A stretch of 32,209 nt of DNA from an uncultured Rhodobiaceae bacterium. Lineage in GTDB: Bacteria; Pseudomonadota; Alphaproteobacteria; Parvibaculales; Parvibaculaceae. The translations under genes were made by a program, and so were the position numbers. Below, piece by piece: positions 8,725-14,735 of this stretch (within the stretch, counting starts at the first letter, position 1; the number at the start of each line of letters is the position of its first letter). Under the pieces are notes generated by a model. It saw only the letters and a list, made by a program, of their open reading frames with translations, was not told the origin of the DNA and made no database searches. The stretch lies in assembly GCA_913057645.1 (NCBI GenBank), contig CAJXOU010000035.1:1-32209 (forward strand). The letters are read 5' to 3'.

Positions 8725-9339
8725 TCAGTTCAGAAGGCCCTCGCGCTTCAGCACATCCTGCACACGCGGGCGGGCCGCGACGCGGGCGACGAACTTCTGC
8801 ACATTGGGCCAGGGGGCAAGGTCGAGACCGATGATCCCGGACCAGGAGGCGACGACGAACATGTAGGTGTCCGCCACGGTGAAGGTCTCGCCCATCGCGT
8901 AGTCGCGTCCGTCGGCAAGCAGCGCCTCCAGCGCGTCGAAGCGACGCTGCAGCTTCGTCATCGCCTGGTCGCGCGCGGCACCTTCCGGCTTCACTGCCGC
9001 AAAGAACGGCCCGAACGACTTGTGCAGTTCCGAAGCCGTGAAGTTCAGGTGCTGCTGCAGCTTCACCCGTTCCATCGTGCCGGCGGCGGGGGCGAGTTTC
9101 GATTCCGGCTTCATATCCGCCAGATATTGCAGGATCGCCGGGGCTTCGAGCAGCACGTCGCCACCGTCGAGCTCGAGCGCGGGCACATAGCCGAGCGGGT
9201 TGATCTTGCTGAAATCCTCGCCGCTTTCGGTCGTCTTCGTGGCGAGGTCGACCTTTTCCAGCGTGAAGTCGGCGCCGATTTCGCTGAGCGCAATGTGAAC
9301 GGCCTGCGAGCATACGCCCGGTGTGTAATAGAGCTTCAT
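8725..9339 (-). CDS. gstA: Beta-class glutathione S-transferase
   Basis: The product is 204 residues, typical for bacterial beta-class GST. The N-terminal thioredoxin domain begins MKLYYTPGVCSQAVHIAL with the class-defining Cys10. The cis-Pro loop is YVPALELDGG and the glutathione-binding ILQYLAD segment follows. In the helical domain H106 and K107 (ELHKSF) match the conserved beta-class residues. The enzyme conjugates glutathione to electrophiles or acts as a glutathione-dependent reductase. It is the first gene of a four-gene minus-strand operon and is divergent from the HxlR regulator across 145 bp. That layout suggests an inducible detoxification unit. Confidence 0.9.
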   Translation of the reverse strand: MKLYYTPGVCSQAVHIALSEIGADFTLEKVDLATKTTESGEDFSKINPLGYVPALELDGGDVLLEAPAILQYLADMKPESKLAPAAGTMERVKLQQHLNFTASELHKSFGPFFAAVKPEGAARDQAMTKLQRRFDALEALLADGRDYAMGETFTVADTYMFVVASWSGIIGLDLAPWPNVQKFVARVAARPRVQDVLKREGLLN

Positions 9340-9484
9340 GGTTCTGTTTCCCTGGAGTGATGTCTCGAAGCCGGCTTCGGAGGGAGATTTACGAATGGTG
9401 CTTTCTCTTGTAAACCAGATTTCCAAAGGATACCGAACATTGGGGTTTCCCTCGGGTAACCACCGCACCGTGGAGTAAGTCGTC

Positions 9485-9904
9485 ATGTCGTTGAAAATAC
9501 GCAAGAACAGGAGCCCGGCCGCTCCGGAGTCGTGCCCGCTGCTCGAATGCATGTCGATCATCGGCGGCGCATGGGCGCCGAACATCGTCTGGCATCTTGC
9601 AGGCGGTCCGCGCCGTTTCAGCGAGCTGCGCATCGACATTCCGCTCGTCTCGCCCAAGGTGCTGACGACTCGGTTGCGGGAAATGGAAGAGGATGGCGTG
9701 ATCGAACGTCACGTCATGCCCACATCGCCGCCTTCGGTCGAATATGCGCTGACCGATCTCGGTGCGCGACTCATACCGGCCATCGAGGCGATTGCGGAAG
9801 TGGGAGAAGAGTTGAAGCGCCGCCGTTCTAAGGACCGCAAGCGGGTGACGAGGCGCTCGGCGCCGAAGCATTTTCGCGGGCTTCGCCGCCAGGCGGCGGA
9901 ATAA
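9485..9904 (+). CDS. HxlR-family winged-helix regulator
   Basis: The product is 139 residues. CPLLECMSIIGGAWAPNIVW followed by GGPRRFSELRIDIP, SPKVLTTRLREMEEDGVIER and VEYALTDLGARL is the HxlR domain. Cysteines C17 and C22 are in the region where redox- or electrophile-sensing HxlR proteins keep their reactive thiol. GGAG lies a few bases before the ATG. The C-terminus is a basic tail rich in Arg and Lys. The gene is divergent from GST, so it probably controls the GST, NTF2-like, tautomerase and bicupin operon and perhaps itself. The intergenic region holds a GGTT-N10-AACC half-site pair near 9442-9460, a weak operator candidate. Confidence 0.88.
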   Translation: MSLKIRKNRSPAAPESCPLLECMSIIGGAWAPNIVWHLAGGPRRFSELRIDIPLVSPKVLTTRLREMEEDGVIERHVMPTSPPSVEYALTDLGARLIPAIEAIAEVGEELKRRRSKDRKRVTRRSAPKHFRGLRRQAAE

Positions 9905-9905
9905 G

Positions 9906-9937
9906 CGGCCGCGGGAAGCGTGAAAGCCCCGCAGCCG
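9906..9937 (+). terminator. Probable terminator of the HxlR gene
   Basis: CGGC and GCGGG on the left pair with CCCGC and GCCG on the right, with a 1x1 mismatch and a 12-base loop, followed by CCCGTTTTC. It sits directly after the stop at 9904, between convergent genes. The T-run is short, so strength is uncertain. Confidence 0.4.
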
Positions 9938-9944
9938 CCCGTTT

Positions 9945-10148
9945 TCAGCGCTTGCCGTAGCGGTTGGTCGACGGCGTGAAGTCGCGGGCAGCGGCTTCGC
10001 TGCCGGAGAAGACGTTCACCGATGCGGTGGCGTTCTTCGCGCTGCCGAGCGTCGGGCTGCCATCCTTGGCGAAGACGCCGGTACCCGTCAGTGCGGCCAG
10101 CGCCGCGACAAGAGTTGCCACCGTCAGGTTACGCTTTTTCTGCGTCAT
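9945..10148 (-). CDS. Small secreted protein, unknown
   Basis: The product is 67 residues. A clear signal peptide occupies residues 1-27 (MTQKKRNLTVATLVAALAAL, then TGTGVFA), with cleavage likely after VFA. The mature part is only about 40 residues, hydrophilic, with no cysteines, ending NRYGKR. Start choice is supported by GGAG seven bases upstream. The 5' leader contains a perfect hairpin at 10170-10187. I do not recognise a family. It lies 144 bp downstream of nnrS on the same strand, and whether it belongs to that transcript is not known. Confidence 0.6.
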   Translation of the reverse strand: MTQKKRNLTVATLVAALAALTGTGVFAKDGSPTLGSAKNATASVNVFSGSEAAARDFTPSTNRYGKR

Positions 10149-10169
10149 TTTTCTGCTCCGTTTTGTTGT

Positions 10170-10187
10170 GCGGGCGTCGGCGCCCGC
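10170..10187 (-). promoter_or_regulatory. Hairpin in the leader of the small secreted protein gene
   Basis: GCGGGCG and CGCCCGC form a perfect 7-bp stem with a 4-base loop, about 20 bases before the ATG at 10148. The transcript side is followed by ACAACAAAACGG and the ribosome binding site, not by a T-run, so it looks like a 5'-UTR structure rather than a terminator. Confidence 0.35.
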
Positions 10188-10231
10188 TCACAGGTGTGGA
10201 GCAGGGGGGCGGGTTTGAATTCAACAGCGTG

Positions 10232-10245
10232 TCACGATGCCGTGA
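10232..10245. promoter_or_regulatory. Fnr/Crp-geometry inverted repeat with atypical half-sites
   Basis: TCACG-ATGC-CGTGA is a perfect 5-4-5 inverted repeat with the same geometry as Fnr-class boxes but different half-sites. It is about 85 bp upstream of the small secreted protein start at 10148. Just beside it, TTGAATTCAA at 10215-10224 is a 10-bp palindrome. Binding partner unknown. Confidence 0.3.
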
Positions 10246-10292
10246 TCGAGTTGTATATGCACTAACGAACGCACGGGCGGTGGCTGGAACCT

Positions 10293-11492
10293 TCATGCCT
10301 TCGCGCGCGGACGCGCGAGATAGCGCCCATAAACGAGCGCGAAGCCGAGAAAGCCGGCAAACCACAGCGCGCCCGAGAGCACGAGCAGCGTCATCGTCAT
10401 TCCGGGCAGGAAGGCAGCGGCAATGCGCGTCAGCGCGGCAAGGATGATGGCGGCGTAAAGCGCCACCGTCGCGCGGTCCGCGCGGAGCGCCCGGCCGGTA
10501 TGGCCGAGCGTCGCCCGCGTCATCACCGCCAGGATCATGGTGCCGACCGCCCCGGCACCGAAAGCGTGCAGCGCCGCCGCCTGCGGCACCGCGCTTGTGA
10601 GAATGGAGAAGCCGAGCAGTGCGAGGCCGAGCGGGATGAACGCATAGCCGAGATGGAGGATCGCCACCAGCGGCTCCGCGCCGGTGGCGGCCCCGCGCCA
10701 GCGGACGAGCCTCGCGGCCTGCGCGAGAGCGGCGGCAAGCGCGATCCAGGCGAGCAGGGCGCTCTCCGGCGCAACGACGAACACGGCAATCGCCGCCGCC
10801 GTCGCGCCGAGCGCAATGCGGTCCGTCCAGCCGAAACTTGCTGGCAGCTTCGTCTCCCCGCGCTTCGCCAGCCAGTTCCGCGTGAAGCTCGGCACGATCC
10901 GCCCGCCGACCAGCGATATGAGAAGCACCAGCAGGCCGAGCCCGAGTCGCGCGCCGGTTCCGGGCGGAATCGCCGCCCCGGCCGCTTCCGCATGCATCAG
11001 CGCATTGCTCGCAAGGAGCAGCGTCAGCGCCCCCGTCATCGGCAGGTTCCGCCAGTTCCGCCCCGCAACGATCTCGCGCGCCACCACCGCAAGAAAGACG
11101 AGCGGGAAGGCGAGGTCGACGGCCGCCGCCACGCCCGCGCCCGTCAGCGCCGAAAAGGGCATCACGATGCGGCCCGCTCCCCACAGAAGGACCAGGACAA
11201 GCAGCGGCAGTCCTTGCAGCGGCATGCGGCCCGTCCAGTTCGGGATCGCGGTGAGCATGAAACCGGCCACCGCCGCCATGGCGAAGCCGTGGATCATTTC
11301 ATGAGCATGCCAGCTGAGCAGGGGGAAATGCATGGGTGGCGTCCAGTCGCCGGCCAGCACATGAATCCAGAGCGCCAGCGCCAGCGCGGCGTGAAGCCCG
11401 GCGAGCAGAAAGAAGGGCCGGAACCCCTGTTCGAGGATCGCCGGGCCTTTCCATTTGCGATAGCGCGGTATGCCGCCGGAGGCCGCTTTCAT
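10293..11492 (-). CDS. nnrS: NnrS family protein
   Basis: The product is 399 residues and highly hydrophobic, with about 12 membrane segments. The N-terminal RPFFLLAG and the SWHAHEMIHGFAMAAVAGF segment with its histidines are hallmarks of NnrS, a haem- and copper-containing membrane protein linked to nitric oxide and nitrosative stress in denitrifiers. The ATG at 11492 overlaps the stop of the DUF1858 gene in ATGA, so the two are translationally coupled. An Fnr-type box upstream of the pair at 11788-11805 and the nearby Crp/Fnr and nirK genes place it in an NO-responsive regulon. Its exact biochemical activity is not established in the family. Confidence 0.92.
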   Translation of the reverse strand: MKAASGGIPRYRKWKGPAILEQGFRPFFLLAGLHAALALALWIHVLAGDWTPPMHFPLLSWHAHEMIHGFAMAAVAGFMLTAIPNWTGRMPLQGLPLLVLVLLWGAGRIVMPFSALTGAGVAAAVDLAFPLVFLAVVAREIVAGRNWRNLPMTGALTLLLASNALMHAEAAGAAIPPGTGARLGLGLLVLLISLVGGRIVPSFTRNWLAKRGETKLPASFGWTDRIALGATAAAIAVFVVAPESALLAWIALAAALAQAARLVRWRGAATGAEPLVAILHLGYAFIPLGLALLGFSILTSAVPQAAALHAFGAGAVGTMILAVMTRATLGHTGRALRADRATVALYAAIILAALTRIAAAFLPGMTMTLLVLSGALWFAGFLGFALVYGRYLARPRAKA

Positions 11493-11734
11493 GGCCGTTC
11501 TCCCGTTGCGTGCGAAAGCGTGGCAGAACCGATCGCCTGCTCGATGTCCCGCTTCAGCGCCTGCGCATCGACATGATACTCGCCCGCAGCCTCGTCCACC
11601 GTCATGAAAGGGGCGATGGGACAGGCCGGACAATTCATCTTGTAGTCGAGGAAAATTCTTACGGCGGCGGGCCAGCGCCGCAGCAGCTCGCCGACCGTCA
11701 GATCAGAAAGATCCTCCGTAAATACCTTTGTCAT
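11489..11734 (-). CDS. DUF1858 protein with CxxC
   Basis: The product is 81 residues. LTVGELLRRWPAAVRIFLDYKMNCPACPIAPFMTVDEAAGEY, in part LTVGELLRRWPAAVRIFLD, is the DUF1858 pattern, with C35 and C38 in NCPACPIAPF. The domain is often found beside hybrid-cluster or NO-related proteins and is assumed to be redox-active or metal-binding. The start at 11734 is preceded by GGAGGGACGAG, a strong ribosome binding site. Overlap with nnrS makes it the first gene of a two-gene operon. The upstream 14-bp box suggests induction by nitric oxide through the neighbouring Crp/Fnr regulator. Confidence 0.85.
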   Translation of the reverse strand: MTKVFTEDLSDLTVGELLRRWPAAVRIFLDYKMNCPACPIAPFMTVDEAAGEYHVDAQALKRDIEQAIGSATLSHATGERP

Positions 11735-11762
11735 CTCGTCCCTCCGGTGTCGTTCCGGAGGC

Positions 11763-11805
11763 AGCCTAGCTGCTTTGCCTGCGGCGGATTTGCGCGGGCG
11801 CAAAT
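11763..11805 (-). promoter_or_regulatory. NnrR/DNR-type box and -10 of the DUF1858-nnrS operon
   Basis: ATTTGCG-CGGG-CGCAAAT at 11788-11805 is a perfect palindrome whose core, TTGCG-N4-CGCAA, has Fnr-family geometry and the half-site described for NO-responsive NnrR/DNR regulators. On the minus strand TAGGCT at 11763-11768 is a weak -10 whose centre is 31 bp from the box centre, the spacing of a class II (-41.5) activator site. Confidence 0.7.
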
Positions 11806-11812
11806 GCCGCGC

Positions 11813-12511
11813 TCACGCCTGGCCGGCGATTTCCACCAGCCGGTGCGGCCGCCGGATGACGAGATGGCTGGAGCGGCGCGACTCCACGACTCCTTCCTGA
11901 TCCCAGGCGGAAAGTGTGCGGCTCACCGTGTGCAGCGTCGTCGCCGTCATCTCGGCGAGGTCCTGCCGCGAGAGCGGAAAGGGAATCTCGATGCCCTCCT
12001 CCACGCGCCGGCCCGCCTGATTGGCGAGGCGGAGCAGCGCCGAGGCGATCCGTTGCTCCACGCGCTGCGTCGCCACTTCCTGCAGCCGCCGCTGCAATTC
12101 CTCGATCCGGCCGCCGACGACGTTGAGCGCGTTCTGCGCGATCAGCGGAAAGCGCGCCATGAGGTCGGAGAGCCGTGCCGCGCTCCACCGGAACACCAGT
12201 CCGTCCTCCAGCACCACCGGCGTCGCCGGAAAGGGAATGCGCCGGAACACCGCGACGATGCCGATCATCTCGCCTGGGCCCATATGTCGCAGCACCACGT
12301 TCTGTCCGTCCGGCGTCACCTGGTCGAGACGGATCTGCCCCCATCCGACGACATAGCCATGGGTGGCGTCATCTCCCTGCTCGAAGAGCTTTTCCCCTTT
12401 GGAAACAGGCAGTTCCAGCGCCGCATCCGCGACGGCGCCGAGCCCTTCGTCGTCGAGACCCGAAAACAGGCCGACCGGTCTGACGAGTTCCACGCGCCGC
12501 TGCCTGTCCAT
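11813..12511 (-). CDS. Crp/Fnr-family regulator, NnrR/DNR-like
   Basis: The product is 232 residues from the ATG at 12511, chosen because AGGGGAAG lies directly upstream; an ATG at 12547 lacks a ribosome binding site. The N-terminal cyclic-nucleotide-like sensory domain (LFEQGDDATHGYVVGWGQIR, then LRHMGPGEMIGIVAVF) has no Fnr cysteine cluster, so it is not an iron-sulfur oxygen sensor. The C-terminal helix-turn-helix is SRQDLAEMTATTLHTVSRTL, as in DNR/NnrR proteins. It lies between nnrS and nirK, and matching TTGCG-type boxes precede both units. Inference: it senses NO, probably through haem, and activates both. It is divergent from nirK. Confidence 0.88.
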   Translation of the reverse strand: MDRQRRVELVRPVGLFSGLDDEGLGAVADAALELPVSKGEKLFEQGDDATHGYVVGWGQIRLDQVTPDGQNVVLRHMGPGEMIGIVAVFRRIPFPATPVVLEDGLVFRWSAARLSDLMARFPLIAQNALNVVGGRIEELQRRLQEVATQRVEQRIASALLRLANQAGRRVEEGIEIPFPLSRQDLAEMTATTLHTVSRTLSAWDQEGVVESRRSSHLVIRRPHRLVEIAGQA

Positions 12512-12558
12512 CTTCCCCTGCTTTCCGTGTGAGTGGTCCTGGTCCATTCGCTGCCGAG

Positions 12559-12599
12559 TTGTTGCAGCGCAAATCGCGTTTCTGCGGCGTGCCTATCTT
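12559..12599 (+). promoter_or_regulatory. nirK promoter with Fnr-class activator box
   Basis: TTGTT-GCAG-CGCAA at 12559-12572 is a 5-4-5 box sharing the CGCAA half-site with the box at 11788. TATCTT at 12594-12599 is a plausible -10, and the centre-to-centre distance of 31 bp fits a class II activator at -41.5. The predicted start of transcription is near 12607, about 48 bases before the nirK ATG. The box also lies about 54 bp upstream of the regulator's own start at 12511 and could allow autoregulation. Confidence 0.65.
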
Positions 12600-12654
12600 T
12601 CCGTCATGGACGAAACAGAAAGCGTCCCCAACAAGAGCGTCAAGGAGAACGCAA

Positions 12655-13704
12655 ATGAGCAGGTTCAGGCAAGCTCTCATCGGAACGGCAAGCGCGATGG
12701 CGCTGATCGCCGGTCTCTCTCTTGGCGCCGGTACCGCTGCTGCCGAAGAGGCGCAGGATGCCGACGCCCTCGCGTCGATCGCCCTCGATCCCGCTGCCGT
12801 TCCCGCGCCCATCGTGCGCGATCACGCTGCGGTCGTGAAGGTCGAACTCGAGACGGTCGAGCGCGAAGCATTGCTCGCCGACGGCACGAGTTTCCGCTTC
12901 TGGACCTTCAACGGCACGGTGCCCGGTCCCTTTGTTCGCGCGCGCGCCGGCGACACGGTGGAGGTGACGCTGAAGAATGCCGAAGACAGCATGATGTTCC
13001 ACTCCGTCGACTTCCATTCCGTTACGGGGCCGGGAGGCGGCGCGGTCGCCACGCAGACGGAGCCCGGTCATGAAACCCACTTCAGCTTCAAGGCGATGAA
13101 GCCGGGCATCTATGTCTATCACTGCGCGACGCCGATGGTGGCGGACCATATTCAGGCAGGCATGTATGGCCTGATCCTGGTCGAGCCGGAAGGCGGGCTG
13201 CCCGCGGTCGACCGCGAGATCTATGTCATGCAGGGCGAGGTCTATACGGAACTTGCCTACGGCCAGAAGGGCGAGGCCTTCACCGACTACGACAAGCTCC
13301 TCGACGAGAAGCCGGAATACTACGTCTTCAATGGCACGGTCGGCGCCATCACGGGCGACAAGGCGATCAAGGCCCATGTCGGCGAAACCATGCGCATCTA
13401 TTTCGGCGTCGGCGGTCCGAACAAGACCTCGAGCTTCCACGTCATCGGCGAGATCTTCGACAAGGTCTACACGCATGGCTCCCTGACGAGCCCCGCTTCC
13501 GAGGACGTGCAGACCGTCACGGTGGCACCGGGCGGAGCGACCGTCGTCGACCTCACTTTCGAGGTGCCGGGCCGCTACATCGTCGTCGACCACGCCCTCT
13601 CCCGCATGGAGCGCGGCCTCGTCGCCCAGATCGCGGTGGATGGGCCCGCCGACAGCACGATCTTCGACACGTATGGCGCCGATCTGAGCATGGCCGGGCA
13701 CTGA
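12655..13704 (+). CDS. nirK: Copper nitrite reductase NirK, class II (AniA-like)
   Basis: The product is 349 residues. AAGGAG precedes the ATG by eight bases. Residues 1-30 are a signal peptide ending AGTAAA. Two cupredoxin domains follow. Type 1 copper ligands are H116, C157, H165 and M170; type 2 ligands are H121, H156 and H313; the catalytic pair is D119 and H262. The short linker between C157 and H165 (CATPMVADH) and GMYGLILVEPEGGLP resemble class II enzymes such as Neisseria AniA rather than class I. The enzyme reduces nitrite to nitric oxide in the periplasm, taking electrons from a cupredoxin, here most likely the pseudoazurin encoded next. No nor or nos gene is visible in this window. 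Confidence 0.95.
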   Translation: MSRFRQALIGTASAMALIAGLSLGAGTAAAEEAQDADALASIALDPAAVPAPIVRDHAAVVKVELETVEREALLADGTSFRFWTFNGTVPGPFVRARAGDTVEVTLKNAEDSMMFHSVDFHSVTGPGGGAVATQTEPGHETHFSFKAMKPGIYVYHCATPMVADHIQAGMYGLILVEPEGGLPAVDREIYVMQGEVYTELAYGQKGEAFTDYDKLLDEKPEYYVFNGTVGAITGDKAIKAHVGETMRIYFGVGGPNKTSSFHVIGEIFDKVYTHGSLTSPASEDVQTVTVAPGGATVVDLTFEVPGRYIVVDHALSRMERGLVAQIAVDGPADSTIFDTYGADLSMAGH

Positions 13705-13736
13705 GCTCCGGCATGGCGGTGGGGCGTCGCAGGGGG

Positions 13737-13766
13737 CTCGCGGGCGGGGTTCGTCCCGCCCGCGAG
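13737..13766 (+). other. Perfect 12-bp hairpin between nirK and pseudoazurin
   Basis: CTCGCGGGCGGG pairs fully with CCCGCCCGCGAG around a 6-base loop. It lies in the 96-base nirK-pseudoazurin gap and is not followed by a T-run. It may be an mRNA-stabilising or processing structure allowing different levels of the two products, or a weak terminator. Confidence 0.5.
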
Positions 13767-13800
13767 GTCTCCGGTTTCAGGAATACAGGAGTGATATGAA

Positions 13801-14271
13801 ATGAAAGTTCGTATACAGAACAAGATCCTCGCCGCAGCCGCCCTGCTTGCGGTGTTCGGGGCCTTGCCGGCGGAAGCGGCCGAGTTCGAGGTGAAGATGC
13901 TCAATCGCGGCGAGGCGGGCGCCATGGTCTTCGAGCCGGCCTTCCTGCAGGTCGGGAAGGGCGACACCGTCACCTTCGTGCCCACCGACCGCAGCCACAA
14001 TGCCGAAAGCCTCAAGGACATGACGCCGGAGGGGGCCGAACCCTTCAAGGGCAAGATGAATGCGCCCGTCACCGTCACCTTCGAGACGGAAGGCGTCTAC
14101 GGCTACAAATGCCTGCCGCATTACGCGATGGGCATGGTCGGCGTGGTCGTTGTCGGCGACGCCGGCGCGAACCTGGCCGAAGCCGCGAAGGTCTCCCACC
14201 CGGGCAAGGCGAAGACCGTGATGGCCGAACTTCTGGAGCAGGCGGAAGGAAAGCACGTCGCCGCGAAATAG
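13801..14271 (+). CDS. Pseudoazurin (blue copper electron carrier)
   Basis: The product is 156 residues. The signal peptide covers residues 1-27 ([11 protein letters not shown], then AEF). Type 1 copper ligands are H66 in DRSHNAES and C104, H107 and M112 in [19 protein letters not shown], with the C+3 and C+8 spacing of pseudoazurins. The protein shuttles electrons in the periplasm, classically to copper nitrite reductase, which fits nirK directly upstream. AGGAG at 13787-13791 serves the start. A second ATG at 13796, four bases after AGGAG, opens only ATG AAA TGA and overlaps the true start, so initiation may be shared. Co-transcription with nirK is likely. Confidence 0.93.
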   Translation: MKVRIQNKILAAAALLAVFGALPAEAAEFEVKMLNRGEAGAMVFEPAFLQVGKGDTVTFVPTDRSHNAESLKDMTPEGAEPFKGKMNAPVTVTFETEGVYGYKCLPHYAMGMVGVVVVGDAGANLAEAAKVSHPGKAKTVMAELLEQAEGKHVAAK

Positions 14272-14277
14272 AACTCC

Positions 14278-14302
14278 GGGGCGCGCCGGGATGGTGCGCC
14301 CC
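14278..14302 (+). terminator. Probable terminator after pseudoazurin
   Basis: GGGGCGCGCC and GGTGCGCCCC pair in a 10-bp stem (one G-T pair) with a 5-base loop, seven bases after the pseudoazurin stop. Only a weak TTCCCGGTT tail follows, so it may be partly Rho-dependent. Confidence 0.5.
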
Positions 14303-14309
14303 TTCCCGG

Positions 14310-14329
14310 TTGTCCCCGTCCGGGGATTT
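14310..14329. repeat. Left bounding palindrome (CCCCG/CGGGG)
   Basis: TTGTCCCCG and CGGGGATTT face each other across TC. The core TCCCCG/CGGGGA is a perfect inverted repeat. It is the imperfect counterpart of the palindrome at 14638-14659. Confidence 0.5.
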
Positions 14330-14367
14330 CACAGGATATTAAACACCCGGGGATAACCGCGCTCCAT

Positions 14368-14400
14368 GTAACGGTTCGATGACGTTCGTGTGACGGTCGC
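14368..14400. repeat. Array 1: three 11-bp direct repeats
   Basis: The units are GTAACGGTTCG, ATGACGTTCGT and GTGACGGTCGC. On the opposite strand they read as CGTCAC/CGTCAT half-sites every 11 bp, the period and core of PhoB boxes. The first 32 bases match array 2 at 28 positions. Confidence 0.65.
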
Positions 14401-14598
14401 CGCGACTTGTCCTCGCTTGCGCGAGACAGGTGCATGATCGCCGGCGAGACGAAGCGGGGATAAGCGGCGTCTTTTCTCGACTGCCGAAAGCGGGGATAAC
14501 GCTGCCGCTGTCTCCGTGCGAAGGGGCCTCGGTCGGGAAATCGGGTCGGGAAATGCGCACCCTAAATTTCTGCGGGATAAGTCAGTCCGAAGGTCCTT

Positions 14599-14631
14599 GT
14601 GACGGTTCGGTGACATTCGTGTGACAGTCGG
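14599..14631. repeat. Array 2: three 11-bp direct repeats
   Basis: The units are GTGACGGTTCG, GTGACATTCGT and GTGACAGTCGG, the better-conserved set. It starts 231 bp after array 1, equal to 22 turns at 10.5 bp per turn, so the two arrays lie on the same helical face. Confidence 0.7.
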
Positions 14632-14637
14632 GCGTAT

Positions 14638-14659
14638 TTATCCCCGTTTCCGGGGATAA
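14638..14659. repeat. Right bounding palindrome (TTATCCCCG/CGGGGATAA)
   Basis: TTATCCCCG and CGGGGATAA are a perfect 9-bp inverted repeat around TTTC. It lies seven bases after array 2 and uses the same GGGGATAA word scattered through the region. Confidence 0.7.
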
Positions 14660-14681
14660 GTAGGCATTCGCGGACATGAAA

Positions 14682-14707
14682 AAGGGACGGGCGTGACCCC
14701 GTCCCTT
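14682..14707 (-). terminator. Intrinsic terminator of the aminotransferase gene
   Basis: AAGGGACGGG and CCCGTCCCTT form a 10-bp stem with loop CGTGAC. In the minus direction it is followed by a run of T (TTTTTC), giving a textbook terminator 28 bases past the aminotransferase stop. Confidence 0.8.
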
Positions 14708-14735
14708 GTCTTATTGATCCGTCTACGGATTTATG

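Larger units (their letters stand above)
14303..14681. repeat. Gene-free region with two repeat arrays and GGGGATAA motifs
   Basis: No convincing gene lies between the terminator of pseudoazurin and that of the convergent aminotransferase. The stretch instead holds ordered motifs. GGGGATAA occurs at 14349, 14456, 14492 and 14652, inverted at 14638, shortened to CGGGATAA at 14573, and as GGGGATTT at 14322. Two triplets of 11-bp direct repeats lie at 14368 and 14599. An 11-bp tandem pair, GGTCGGGAAAT, is at 14531 and 14544. Palindromes bound the set at 14310 and 14638. Both flanking genes end here, so promoter function for them is excluded. It could be a small RNA locus, a protein-binding array or a mobile repeat. 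Confidence 0.6.

Noticed and set aside
14430-14624. Possible 64-residue protein inside the repeat region
   Set aside because: No ribosome binding site, composition dictated by the repeats, and it crosses array 2. Not supported as a gene.
14303-14681. Replication origin (oriC) reading of the GGGGATAA motifs
   Set aside because: Each motif differs from the DnaA box at two positions, there is no AT-rich unwinding tract, and no dnaA, hemE or parAB gene is near. Kept only as one weak option in the finding.
14303-14681. CRISPR array
   Set aside because: Repeats are 11 bp and directly abutting, with no regular spacers and no cas genes.
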